Shown here in pieces: positions 34,430 to 46,149 of a stretch of 64,000 nucleotides of DNA. Origin of the DNA: Mauremys mutica (Eukaryota > Chordata > Testudines > Geoemydidae). The stretch is from assembly GCF_020497125.1 (NCBI RefSeq), contig NC_059082.1, positions 30,464,965-30,528,964 on the forward strand. The letters are read 5' to 3'. The position numbers and the translations under genes are program-made. Each line of letters begins with the position of its first letter. Within the stretch, counting starts at the first letter, position 1. The notes under the pieces were generated by a model. The model saw only the letters and a program-made list of their open reading frames with translations. It made no database searches and was not told the DNA's origin.

Positions 34430-35500
34430 GAGTGAAGAAGGAAAATCACTATGTTTGTGTGCCAGAATACACCCTTGCATTCACACCTTATTGTAATTAT
34501 TTTTGTACAAAGTATGCCTTGTAAGGTATCATTTGAAAACTCATAATTTTCTGGTCAGTATTGCCCTGGTAAAATAGGTGTGGCGACATTGTATGTGAAG
34601 TTATAGGTTTTCTCTGTATTGAGTTATTAACATATTTTCAAAACCCTACAGCCCTGCCCAAACAGAAGTTGGCAAACAGGTCTGCCCTAAACTGGAACCT
34701 GTGCACAGCTTAGTTTGCATTTAAGCAGTAAACAGTCATCAAGCAGGAAGAGCAGATAAAGGAAGATAAAACAGGTGAAAAAACCAGCAGGGAATATCCT
34801 TCCATCTCAACTCTTTGGGTCCTGGCTTTCAGCTGGAAATGTTTTTCAAGAGAGGGACTAAAACTATAAAAATGAGGGGCAAAGCACCCCTCTGTCCCCA
34901 CCCTGCCCATCGCATTCACAGGAAGCCGCTGTTGAGCTCTAGGGGAAAGGTCCTGATTGAAGGAGTTTGGCCAGTAAGACTGCTGAAATCATGTGGTGAG
35001 AAACTTTGCTTTGAATCCAATGTAGTTTGTTAAGACAGGCACCAGTAAGCATTTTATCTTTGTTTTCCTTGTAACCATTTCTGACTTTTATGCCTCATTA
35101 CTTGTAGTCACTTAAACAAGTTTATTAAAATCTCTCCTTGTAGTTTATTGTTTTATTTAATCCAGTGTGTTCAAGTTGAAGTGTCTGGGTAAATCCATGT
35201 GGGGAAACAAGGGGTGTGCATATTATTCCCTTAAAGGAATGACAGACTCAATACATATGCACTGTCCAGGAGAGGACTGGGCAATATAGACTATAGGCTG
35301 GGAGTGTGTTGGGGTCACTCTGTGGTAAACTTTAGGGTTGGTAAGAGTCAGGGTCTGGCTGGCTGCAGCATACACAGAGACATAGTGGGTAGAAACTTAC
35401 ATGCTGCTGGATGTGAGCAGCAAGGCATTGTAAAGGGCACCCCAGGTTACAGAATAGGGGTGACAGCTACTCAGTGCAGATTGTAACCTGGTACATCACA
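34430..35500 (+). mobile_element. LTR of a turtle LTR retroelement
   Basis: A ~1.07-kb block I recall as a turtle LTR: TTTTTGTACAAAGTATGCCT, CAGCAGGGAATATCCTTCCA, GTAACCATTTCTGACTTTTA, and an end GATTGTAACCTGGTACATCACA (35479-35500). A poly(A)-like ATTAAA lies at 35124-35129, giving + orientation. The start is not fixed. Just past the end is TTTGTCAGTGG, where a primer-binding site would lie in a full element, but no internal coding region follows. Confidence 0.6.
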
Positions 35501-35669
35501 GTTTGTCAGTGGCAAAGGGAGCTGTTTGGCACTGTAATTAACTGGGAAATCAGCTATTTTCAAATAATAGTTAGTGAGCAAACACCAGGAAGGACCCATA
35601 CAGCATTAACGAACTGGCACACCAGATATTTGATATATATAAAATACTACTATACACTTACGTATGCTT

Positions 35670-35945
35670 AAATTAGAAGATCTGAAATTGCTTTACAAGC
35701 CATGATGCACATCCTTGTAGAAAAGGGAAACTTGATCCCCCTTTTACAGATGGGGAAATGAAGTCAGAGAGAGGAAGCCCCACATTTTACACTATGTTCA
35801 CTAGAATTAGGTGCTTTTGGGGTGCTCAGCTTCAGACTCTCAAGGCCTGATTTTCCGAGGCAATGAGCACTTATAATTCCAATTGAAGTTAATGGAACTG
35901 GTGGGTGCTTGGTACCTATGAAAATTGGGGCTTAGGATTCTCGGG
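35670..35945. repeat. MIR-like fragment and palindromic MITE
   Basis: 35735-35790 (CTTTTACAGATGGGGAAATG AAGTCAGAGAGAGG) is a reverse-orientation MIR-type core. 35840-35945 has GGCCTGATTTTCCGAGG mirrored by a GAAAATTGGGGCTTAGG end around CCAATTGAAGTTAATGG. Confidence 0.5.
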
Positions 35946-35949
35946 TTGG

Positions 35950-36780
35950 GCATGTCAAAACGGGCACCCAAAATTAATGGACAATTTTGAAATCTTTGGT
36001 CTAAAGGACATGTATGAAGCCACTCAGGAAATCTGTAGCATGGCCATGATCTCTTAACTTTAAGTCCTCTTCTTAATCACAAAATTATCCTCCCTCTGTA
36101 TAAGAAATAAGACACCAGGTGTACTTTGCAATGGTAGATATGTTATTATAATGAGGCAGTTACTAGATTCAAGTGACATAATGAACAAATTATGTCTAGA
36201 AGCAAACAGATGAAGGAAATGAGTTTTTAAACTGTTAGGTTATTAAATATTTCTTTAGAGGGAAATCATTTTCACTTTTCTGCTCTTATGAAAACACAAT
36301 TTGACATATTTTGTAATAAACGTCTGCTGCTGACATAAGCTTCACAGCTTGTAATGTCTTCAGCCTTGGATCAAAGTCTCTGGCAAAAAGGACTCCCAAT
36401 GAAATCTTACAGAACCATCTTTACATTTTGCTACACAGCAGAAATGCATAGTCTGTAGGACTCCACAGTGTATTTGGCCTTTTAACAGTTGGCCAACAAT
36501 TTTCTACCTTTTCTAAGTTTCCAAAACCATGCTATGAGAGGACAGCTACATTTCTAAACCAGGCAGTGTATATTTTATACTTGAAATACCTCCTGGCCAT
36601 AGTCACAGACATGGTTTAAATGTATGCACACACCAAAATGAGCAGTGCTAACACCTGTGAATTCTGTGCCAACACGATTGGTCTCACAAAGCCATATCTT
36701 CCCTACCACATTTTGTACAATAGCACCCACAGATACCTACACAGCAAAAAGGAGACCTGCAGCAGGGAATCTGAGAGCCT
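35950..36780. other. No recognised feature
   Basis: AT-rich DNA with no identifiable element. Confidence 0.4.
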
Positions 36781-36784
36781 GGAG

Positions 36785-36990
36785 CAATTGACTCACACTA
36801 CTGGGCTAAAAATAGCAGCTTCGGACTGGAGCCTGGGCTCTGAAACCTGGTGAAGGAAAGGGTCTCGGACCCCAGGCTCCAGTCAAAGCATCTATGCTGC
36901 TATTTTCAGCCCTGGAGCATGACCCTGTGAGCCCAAGTCAGTTAACCAGGCTCTGAGACTTGCTGCTGCAGATTTTGGCGGGGGGGGGAG
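36785..36990. mobile_element. Foldback MITE
   Basis: GGGCTAAAAATAGCAGC (36803-36819) is mirrored by GCTGCTATTTTCAGCCC (36896-36912), and GACTGGAGCCTGGGCTC by GGACCCCAGGCTCCAGTC inside it. A poly-G run follows at about 36981-36988. I recall this palindrome from a turtle miniature DNA transposon related to the split element at 1020-1562. Confidence 0.65.
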
Positions 36991-37259
36991 GGGGCGGAGG
37001 GCTGTGTAATGTACTCCAGGTGTTTCAAAAGTCGCCCCTTAACTTCATGGTATCATGACTCTCTAAATGTTAATATTAAGTTGATGATCATGAAAGTACA
37101 TGATCAAAAGCCAAGGTGTTTCAGGTACAATGAAGCAACTTAAAATGTAGTGAAAGAAAGCCAAAGCCATAAACCATGTACAAAACAATGTAAAAGAGGT
37201 AAAACCATCAAATAATGTCATAAAAAAAGTGAGTGAGGGCCTTCTACTGGGGAATCTGT

Positions 37260-37372
37260 GGCCCTGATCCTGCAGACATTTACACGTGCTTAACTTTACG
37301 ACCATGAAATCAATGGAAGTACTCCAGGTAGTCAAACTGAACACATGCACGAGTTTTTGCAGGGCTGGGCCT
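37260..37372. repeat. Palindromic MITE copy
   Basis: GGCCCTGATCCTGCAGAC at the left and TTTTTGCAGGGCTGGGCC at the right are inverted, with TTAACTTTACGACCATGAAA and CAATGG in the centre. One of the better-preserved members of its class here. Confidence 0.65.
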
Positions 37373-37379
37373 GTGCTGG

Positions 37380-40300
37380 ATTAAGCACCCATGAAACAAT
37401 GACCAAGGCAGCATGTGAGCTATTGTTGAGTGCATAAAAGTTGTACCATTTATCTATGTGGTAATTGCAATCTTTAACTCATCGCTTTATAAAGAATTAA
37501 GATCTCTTGAGGATGAAAGACAACAGTAGGTATAACCAAGTTGTATTTAGAGTTGATTTTTTCCCCCTGAAAATCTTGCAGAGAAGCAAATGGTTCAGTA
37601 GTGCAGATATATTCTTGGCAATTCTTAGAATGATGTCTTGTACAATGAATCATTAGCACTTAGTGAAGTATAGGGGACTGACTCATGCTCTTTACACATG
37701 CTATACCACTCTCAGTATGATAAGTACAGATAGGAGGCAGACCTGAAAGGACAAGACACCCCCTCCAGAACAGTGTGTGTTGGTTTATAAAGCTGCTTAT
37801 GAAGGCTGCTGAGAAATAAACTTCTAAAAACCAGAAGTAAGAGTAATGAGAATTTTTTGGGAGGGCCATACTGTACTTTGGTGTCCCATGCAGTAGCATA
37901 TAGTCTGTAAAACAATTTTCTTCTGTGTGTCACTTCTTTCCCACAAAATGTATGGGTTTAAACAGTGCAGCAGTGAAATTAAAATAAGAGTGATAACAGG
38001 AAAGAGCATGAGATTTAAAGATAGATGAAGAATTCAGGAGGTAAAGAGAGACTAGGTCTGAGAGAAAGGCTGGGACAAGTATATGGAGGATTTTAAAAAC
38101 AAGGGGAGAAATTCTAGCCCCACTGAAGTCACAGAAAGGGAATTTTAGACTGGATCATAGAATGAACGGGAAGCCAGTCTGTGGATGGACGATGGTCACA
38201 CTTTCCCATGCTTCTGAGAAGGAAGGCAATAAAATTTTGTACTTAATGAACATATGAATTGACCCCTAAATCCTTACCCAATCTAGCCCTTTCAGTTTTG
38301 AAAATAAAGCATTAAAAGACAATATATGTAGAGGTGAGATTAAGTGTTTTTTTTTTTTAAAGGAAAAATGTAAAAAAACCTTATTGGGTTTGAAATTACA
38401 CATTTACACCTTTAATCATAATGGAACACAATAGCAGAATACTTGAGCACTGAGGTAGTTGCTATTCATGCCCAGACACACAAAAAGCCCAGTTCTAAAA
38501 TACATAGTTCAGGTTGCACAGGTCTCGCTCAGGGAAATTCTGTGGGTTTTTTAATCTTTGTAGCAGCCAAATGATTAAACTTTAAAAAGTTTAACTAGCT
38601 GGTATTGTAGCAACATTCCTCACACACAAATTTGCATAATGTTGACACTTCTGAGGGGAGGGCTGTTGAGCAGTTCTGCTGGGAAATGAAACATTGCCTA
38701 ACTCTGAAGAGTAACCACAAGAACAGAAAAACAAGTGTTTCTGCAGCTGTGGTCCTTTTGCCATAGCTCTAATCTCTCAGTATTGTAATAAAAAGAAAAA
38801 AGATTAGAAGTCACCTGAGGAACTAGCTGATATCTGAGTAGCTGTTGTAAATGTTATCATTTAGTTTAGTAAGCACCGAAACCAAACAGTTTGGGTACAG
38901 ACAAAATATGAACAATTGAGAATAATTCAGCTGTGTGTGTGTAAAGTTTCTACAAATTTGCATTTGCTAATAGAGAGAGTTCAGTTACAAACCTGGTTGC
39001 ATGCCAATGGTGGGGGTGGGGAAGGGAAGGAATGTTAGGAAAAGGGTCAGCACAGCTTACTTCCCAAACGAGGCAAGGAGTAACTTAGGTCCCTGCTCCC
39101 CTACATGCTTCTCCTTACTCAGGCCAGATCGTAAGATTGTAATCTTCTCCATATAATCCATTTCATAGGGTTTGGGGTGTTTGTTTTCTTCCTTCCTTCC
39201 TTAAAGAGAAACTAACCATGCAAACATACTAATTTGTAATGGCACTTCAGGTTACACTTATGAAAGCAAGATATGGGTAAAAAGCAAAACCTCTTGAATT
39301 AGAACTCCTTCAGCTTTCCAGTATGTATGTTTGGGGAGCTGTGCTGTTAGCTTAAGATTCAAATGCCTGTTTCTGTATGCTTTATTATGATTTTGGGTTC
39401 CAGGCTGGATCCATTTTGCATTTTCATTTTGAATGTAGCCAAAAATTTGGCAAGAACTGCCATTCTCAGGGGACCTGAGCCTAAAATGCTGGCAATTTCA
39501 TGAGATTTCATAGGATGTGAGATCTAGACTAAGTCTTATTTGAATCTGAACATTGCCTGCTGAGCCCACCTTCAATAAAAGAGGCCCATGGCCCTAAACA
39601 CAAGTAAAGCAAATGGCCCGTTGGGCTTCTCCTTTACCTGTGTCTCATGTAAGCTCTGCAGCAGGAGTAGGCCCTATTATCTTCTCCAGCAGTAGGGCTG
39701 GAAGGTGAGCATGAAACTCTCTGTCAGAGCTACCTTTGACAATGAGAGAGGAAAAGGGTACAATGCACTGCCTAAACACCTTCACTCTTGTTTGTGGTTC
39801 CACAAATCCAGGGGTCAAACGGGGGGGGGGGGGGGCGAAGAGACAATGGTACTTTTTCCTGGGCTCTGTGCCTCTCCCAACAAAACAAGCTCAAAATAAG
39901 ATGCCACTTGCTTTCAATGGCACAGCCGTTCAAAATATAATCAGCAGGTTCTGCTGAACCTGGGCAGGGAGGATGGTAGAAAGTGGAAGTACATGGGAGA
40001 GTGCTACTCACTCAGAGCTAAAAATGTGCTGACACAGAGCTGAGTGTGTAGGTCTTCCTCTTTCTCAAATGGGTAAATAGTTACCATTGATATTTAAATC
40101 ATCACTATTGGACATTTGAGTTAACACTCCAAAACTAGAGATCAATGCCCTCCAATAATAGATATTCCCTTGAGACCACCTGGTCAGACAGGTCATGACT
40201 GAAAGCAAAACAGGAGTTAAGTAATCTTAACTCCAACTCACCCCTGTAGCAATCTTTTAGGAGGCCACCAAGGCTAGTGAGAACATGAACATACAGACTT

Positions 40301-41500
40301 TGATGGACTTAAGGTAGAATGGGAGTAGCTAAGGTACCTTGTGGAATTTCTCCTTTGGGGTATGCAGCACCATTTGGCCACAGAGACTTTAGGATTCATG
40401 GAATGAGGGAGACTAACACCTGGTAAAATCAAAGGATGGTGCAAAGGAGGTTAAGCAAGAGCCACAAGGGTACTTTAGTCTGTTGTGGAGACAAGGGCAG
40501 CTTTTAATGGTAGTTAGTATCACAGACCTTCCTGTTATCATCCCAGCACAATGCATAGAACCAAGCAACATTTGTGAATTTCCCCCCAAGGAAGAGTTTC
40601 TTTTTAATGGTGGTGGGAGTTCTCTAGCCGAGTCCTCATCGTGCATAGCTTGGAGTGGAAATAATCTGAGTTTTCTTACTAAAGTCAGTGCAAGTATTAG
40701 CTTCCCAGCACCTCTACTCTTGCAGAACAGGTGCAACAGCAGTAGCCCCAGGCAGATTAGTTAGTCTCTGTATTAATAACTAATGGTTTCCATTGTACAG
40801 AATGTGTGATCACACGTACACGAGATGTAAGCATCATGTACGTGATAGACTAGTGTACTTCCAAAGTTCAGCACACCAAAGAATTTCCTGACGCTAGTCC
40901 AGTAGTAAATATGATCCTGCATAATAAGGCTGTCCCATGAACAAACATAGTATATGAAAAAGCTTAACAGTACTATACATTCACATTTCAGCCAAGAGTA
41001 AGATTCAACCAAATGGCAGGACTTATAAATTGCTTACTTGTGTGGCATGACACCAAAGCTAAAAGAATTGCCTCTATTCACTGTATCTCTTGGCTTAAGA
41101 AACAAGGGGTGGCTCAACAATTAGACAATGGTTATGGTGTACTATGCCATTGCACGGATTCAGCGGTAGTGGTTATGCATAGTCTAATGATCTTGGAGAA
41201 CCAACACTTGCATAAGGATGAGACAACATAACAGTGCAGCTGGGGGGCAAGGGGCACACGATGACGACGACACCCTATACACTGCAATCACTTATTGCTT
41301 TGATTTCCAAGATACTCAACAAATCCAGAATGGCTGCTAGGGTTCCCCTGCTCCAACCTAAGACTAAGCTGACCAAAAGCATATTAATTAGAATCCTGTG
41401 AAGTACTGAGAAAGCTTTCCCCACTTTAAGGGATTGGCAAGCATAATTGTTAGTCAGTGCTGATTACTAATGGACCAGACTGTTTTAGAGAGATCCAATT
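37380..41500. other. No recognised gene or element
   Basis: About 4.1 kb. A poly-T run at 38348-38359, TTCC repeats at 39190-39202, and a G15 run noted separately. Frames (37660-38009, 40413-40764, 41013-41231) show no domain. Confidence 0.4.
39821..39835 (+). repeat. Poly-G run (G15)
   Basis: Fifteen consecutive G. Such runs form quadruplexes, are length-polymorphic, and are often miscounted in assemblies. Confidence 0.9.
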
Positions 41501-41504
41501 AGGG

Positions 41505-42110
41505 TCCAGTCTGACGACCCTCTCACCTGCTGCCTCCCACAGGGTGTCCTGCTGCTGCCTGGGCTGACATTGGCCCTCCTCCAGTTCCTGCTCCATGAGC
41601 AGATGTGTGCTCTCCATCAGTGCCTTGGCTCTTGGTGCTCAAAACCCCACCCCCTCATTGTCAGAACATCTGCCAAGTGCCAGGCGAATACTGTCAATAG
41701 CACAGTGGGACTGTGATCTCAGCTGAGACCTCTAGGAGCTACTGTCATACAAAAAGCTGCTGTTGCCGCCACTACCACCGTGTTTTCAATCCCTGACAAT
41801 ATATTCAGGTAGATGATATCAGTTCCCATGTCCAGGAGGTGCATGTTGTCCCAAAGTAAGAGTAAGGCAGCCATCAGCAATACTTTAACACTTCAGCACC
41901 TGGCCTTGACCAGAATGTGAGAAAGGGGAAGAAGCCAGTGCCATGGTGCCATTTGGCATCACCTCACAATCTCAGCAGCTTTCAGAAGTTCAGGGTTTGA
42001 CGAATAGCAGCCTTCCTAACCATGCAGGGCTGCCATAGGCTGACAGGCACTGCAGTGCCACTTCGAAGGTTTGACTCACTCTCCTGGCCCCAGTGATTGC
42101 GTGCCAGCTG
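41505..42110 (-). pseudogene. Decayed coding remnant, family unknown
   Basis: On the minus strand one frame is open for about 55 codons and reads LMAALLLLWDNMHLLDMGTD, then IIYLNILSGIENTVVVAATA, then AFCMTVAPRGLS before a stop. After a frame change it gives ALMESTHLLMEQELEEGQCQ and PRQQQDTLWEAAGE. The Leu-rich and acidic helical segments and the lack of strong bias from simple sequence suggest former coding. I suspect an accessory ORF of a DNA transposon (for example PIF/Harbinger-like), but I cannot prove it. There are frameshifts and stops. Part of 41690-41760 may instead belong to a SINE-type repeat. Confidence 0.35.
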
Positions 42111-42114
42111 GGAT

Positions 42115-43380
42115 GATTGGCGCATTTCCCACTGAGTATTAGCTAAACCAGTGACCTTAAAATAAGATCCAAATAATTATGTGTTAAGGGAGTTTACTCA
42201 AGATGCTCTTGCTTTGGTCTTTCTGGGCAACATTACACAATAGGGATTTCACACAGAATTTCACAATGTCTTAATTCAAGTGGGGAGAGAGGAAGAATGC
42301 AAATATTTGATGTGATTAACTCAGTGTGGCCCAGATTCACAAAGCCATGCCCCAGTGCATCTGATTCAATTAGGAAATGCAAACAGAAGATCAGAAACAT
42401 TTCCCAGTTAGAGAGGCTTTAATTTGTCACACACATGTTCTTTTGGGGAAAGAAGGAACAACATACCCTGCTAATACCAAAGGAACGCCTCCCCCCTCAG
42501 AGCTCTCTTTCTTCCTAAACAGATTTGCTTGTCACCTCTGAATTAACTCCCTCTCCTGACACACACCTTGTATTCCTTTTTTCACATTTCCTCTCTTATT
42601 TTTCCCTGTATTACTCCTTCCCCCAAAAGCCCTGCACAGCAGCAGCCTGCCCTTGGATGCAGCTCCATAGCAAAGTCCATCTCTGCCACTGTGCATGTTT
42701 GCCCAAGGATGCCTTACAGAATGAAATAAATTGTCTTCAGGGGCTAAGCACATTGTGGTGGAGATTCATCCGAGTGCAGAACTGTTACTGAAGCCCTCTG
42801 GACCATTTAAGCACAGCTCTAAGAGCTTTGGTGACACTTACTGAGGTGAAGAGCCTTACACATACCCTCTAGACTGGGATAACTCCTAGTCCTTACCAGC
42901 TTAGACTCATTTTCCTTTCATCTCTCACCTGTCCAGTCTGCTTGCCCATTGAGCTTAATTAAATATTATTTTCCCTTGCTTTCAACAAGCAAATAAATAA
43001 ATACATCCATTTTGAAATGTGCTCATGAACCTAGGGGATAATAATTCTATTCTAATGTTGCTGTTTCTCTAAACTTTACAAATCCCAGAGAGCATAGTTT
43101 CCCTTCATTTTAGAAATCCCTAGATGCAAAGGTTGAGCACATTTTTATTAGAAATGAGTTGCTTATGTTTACTAGTATAAATTGGTGGAGTAGCCCCTAC
43201 AGCCCATAGGCTACTGATGAAACCATCATAATTGCTGAGAATTTCCTTTAGTTTGAACTGGAGTAACCCAGCTATGAGCCAGAACCATACTTAAACACAA
43301 AAAGCTGAGCCTGAACTCCTTCCTCATCACAGGGCTTCTCTCCCTTCCCCCCCACACCACCAGGCTTCCTGTTCCTTCTG
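42115..43380. other. No recognised gene; traces of repeats
   Basis: GGCCCAGATTCACAAAGCC (about 42329) is a single end of a palindromic miniature class. A pyrimidine tract precedes 43384. Confidence 0.4.
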
Positions 43381-43383
43381 CAG

Positions 43384-43431
43384 ATAGCCATGCAGCTTTT
43401 TATATCCCTGAACTGGGGTCTGGCTGCCAAG
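43384..43431 (+). other. Candidate 48-nt exon (splice-site bounded)
   Basis: A long pyrimidine-rich tract ends in CTTCTGCAG at 43383, and AAG|GTGAGT follows at 43429-43437. Both are close to vertebrate splice consensus. The enclosed 48 nt is a multiple of three and open in one frame (IAMQLFISLNWGLAAK). GTGAGTCAG also contains the AP-1 consensus TGAGTCA. I have no homology for it, and pairs of this quality occur by chance in 64 kb, so this is a hypothesis. Confidence 0.25.
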
Positions 43432-43952
43432 GTGAGTCAGCAAAATAGCTCTGCAGCATCCTATAGGGTCATAAAGTGTGATACGCCAGTCACAGTTTCT
43501 AAAATTGTTAATTTACCACAAAACACAGACCCATCCTTCTTATTAGAGCTAGCGCATTGGAGGGGAGGGAAGGAAATTAGAAAAAGTTTTGTGGAAAAAT
43601 TCCCATCTACCCCAAGCTTTATTTTGATGGAAATTTTCTGGATAGCTCTACTTATTATACAAGGCTTATTTGTCTCTATAGTATTAGAAAGAGATCCTTG
43701 TACATTCTTTTATATTTGCAGCACAAAAAATAAATGCACATATCTATATATAACCATTTAAAGCCGAGACATGGACAGAAGAAATTCTGAAAAATTCAAG
43801 TGTCTTTTGGAAACACTGTTTCAAAGCCCACAGGAAGAGCAGATCCAGTATGTTGCTATCCACTGTCCCTGTTCCAAGTACCATCAGCAATGCCAGATAT
43901 AAAACTCAGTTTCTGGACATTACTCCTTAAATAAGGCAGTACTTCCTGCAGT

Positions 43953-44265
43953 CATAGGCGCTGGAGCACTCACAGGGAAAAATTAGCGGGTGCTCCACAC
44001 CCACCGGCAGCCAAGCTCCCCCTGCCTTTTCCGTGCCTCCTACCTTGAGTGTGCCATGTTCCTGCTCCTCCCCCCCAGCACTTCTGCCCACTACCAAACA
44101 GCTGTTTGGTGGCATTCCGGGAGGGGGAGGAGCAGGGACGCAGCACGCTCAAGGGAGGAGGCAGCGTGGGGGTGGGGACTTGGGGGAAGGGGTGGAGTGG
44201 GGGCGGGGCCGTGGTAGAGGGGTGGGTCAAGCACCCACCAGCGGGAGCAGAAGTCGGCGCCTATG
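43953..44265. mobile_element. hAT-type MITE with exact 8-bp TSD
   Basis: A 313-bp element with 9-bp inverted ends: CATAGGCGC at 43953-43961 and GCGCCTATG at 44257-44265. CCTGCAGT lies on both sides (43945-43952 and 44266-44273). The interior is GC-rich with runs like GGGGGAGGAGCAGGG and includes ACAGCTGTTTGGTGGC. I recall turtle elements with ends CATAGGCGCCGA. Five overlapping spurious frames across it are not genes. Confidence 0.85.
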
Positions 44266-44439
44266 CCTGCAGTTACACTGTGGCATCATAAGTACAAGCT
44301 GTTGATTGCTCCGCCTATGATGGCACATAGTATTTAAACAACCTGTCAGAAAAGAGATAAAAAAATGGAGGTTAGATTGTGTCTCAGGTACAGACTCCAA
44401 TAATGGGCCCCACAAAGAATTCTGCCTGTGACAGATAGA

Positions 44440-44755
44440 AAGCCTCCTTGAGGAACCTAGTCTATGTAGGAAGCATTGCTGTGCCTACTACAACATTCCT
44501 TTTGGACCAGTGCAGTGGAAGGAGTAGAGTACGAAGGGGTTGTAGCCTTGCTTCCTCCCGGCCACTTATCGGTGCTATGCATGCTTGGAGCAATAGGGAA
44601 GGAGCAGTTCTTGTCCTCAAGTGCAGGAACTGGACTTCTGCTGGACCCTTACTTACATGGGCTGCATGGGACTCATTGTGTCCTGCCTGCACCAGGCAAA
44701 GATGAGGTGGAACTTGGCCTGGTGCTGTTTACCACATGAGTCTCTGCATACTGAG
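44440..44755 (-). repeat. Unknown repeat, inverted copy 1
   Basis: 44551-44621 is the inverse of 45756-45826 (64 of 71 positions agree), and 44725-44752 is the inverse of 45716-45743 (25 of 28). The blocks appear in the same internal order in both copies; this copy has about 90 extra bases between them. I cannot name the family. Frames at 44448-44739 are shadows of the repeat. Confidence 0.65.
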
Positions 44756-45339
44756 AGATAACTCATTTTCAAAACATTATCTCAGGAGAACCCCTGTGTT
44801 GCTGCAGAGCCCAATGGTCTTCACCAGGGTCCTGTCACTCACATCACATTGCAGGATCGAGGCCTTAACTTGTATATCAAATTTGTCAAGATACAATATG
44901 TACAGTACTAAGTAAAGATTAAAAGGAATGACCATTATGCTGGTATAGTAATAACTGATTTTTAAAATAGAAGATAGAAAAATGAGACTTGAGGGGATAC
45001 TTGTGCCTGTATAGCATGTGTACAATTCTAAATATTTTCATGGGGTGGGGAAATGCCCCTTTATATGACACTAGAGATCCTACTAAAGTAAATATTTATC
45101 CTGAAATAATGCTGGGATTGGTGATGTTGAAATGAACCTCTTTCGCTGTTAGGCTGATCAGCCTCTCTATATCCACCTCACACTATCCTAATTGATGCAG
45201 CTCCCTATAACATTTTAATCTCACCGTTGTTGTCATGTGCTTCTCTGTATCTGGAGTTAAAGGCTGCATTCCTTGTTCACTGGGAGGTTTGGGTGCACAA
45301 GGAATGCAGAATTGGGCAATAATTAATTTCCTTTAACTA

Positions 45340-45430
45340 GGGTAAAATTTTCAAAAGCACCTAAGTGACTTGAGTGCCTAAGTCTCATTGTCAAAAGTGA
45401 CAGGCATTTAGGAGCTTAAGTTTCATTGAA
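45340..45430. repeat. Foldback MITE fragment (AAAATTTTCAAAAG type)
   Basis: AAAATTTTCAAAAGCACCTA and AGTGACTTGAGTGCCTAAG, then CTCATTGTCAAAAGTGACAG, a diverged copy of a miniature element whose halves mirror around CCCATTGA. Confidence 0.5.
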
Positions 45431-45705
45431 AGTTAATAAAATAGCTAATAAAAGTTTTACTATTGAAAAATTTTCCATTCTCCTAGCTGTGTTTTGACAA
45501 TGGTTATGAAGGAATTACACACTTGTTATTGCACTTCTCTTCCCTGTTAGTACAGAGAGGACATTCTTTTACAGAAAAAAAGCACTCCTCATAGCACAGT
45601 ATCCTTTGCCATGAAATTACTTTTATTCTGATTTATACAGATCTCTTTTTCTGCCACAGAAATCACACAACTAAATCAGGGCTCAGTTAAGGCTTCTCAA
45701 AACCA

Positions 45706-45880
45706 GAGCTCTACTAGTATGCAGAAACTCACATGGTAAACAGAAAGGGACAAGTCTTGAAGACAAGAACTGCTCCTTTCCTATTGCTCCAAGCATGCAC
45801 AGCACCCAGAAGTGGCAGGAAGGAAGCAATGTCTGTCTACTCTCATATCCATCTTGTGGCAGAAGCAGCCAGTGTACAGG
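45706..45880 (+). repeat. Unknown repeat, inverted copy 2
   Basis: Partner of 44440-44755 in opposite orientation. Begins near AGTATGCAGAAACTCACATG and runs through TTGCTCCAAGCATGCACAGC. About 0.95 kb of unrelated DNA separates the pair. Confidence 0.65.
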
Positions 45881-46149
45881 GCTTGGAAACCAGCATAAAG
45901 TATGAACCAGAGAAGGCAGACTTCTTGTCCCAACCCCTGTGGACTTGACTCTTCTATGTTTTAACAGTTATTTTCCAAAAGCTTTACAGTAAGTGCGCCA
46001 AGCAGCCTAGCTTTCCATCATCCAGTGGGGTGACTGCCTTGGCTCAGTGATTGGCTAGCCAGCTGCATTAGGAAGATTCCAGGGGAATGAAAAGTTCAGC
46101 GAAACAAGGATAGCCCTTCACCTTCCCTGAGCCACAGCCCTCTACCCAT

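Noticed and set aside
41690..41760. SINE-type tail repeat
   Set aside because: It has some likeness to the repeat at 10595-10735, but too weak to separate from the overlapping coding remnant.
43927..44305. Cluster of five overlapping frames as a small gene
   Set aside because: They are explained by the 313-bp GC-rich hAT-type element.
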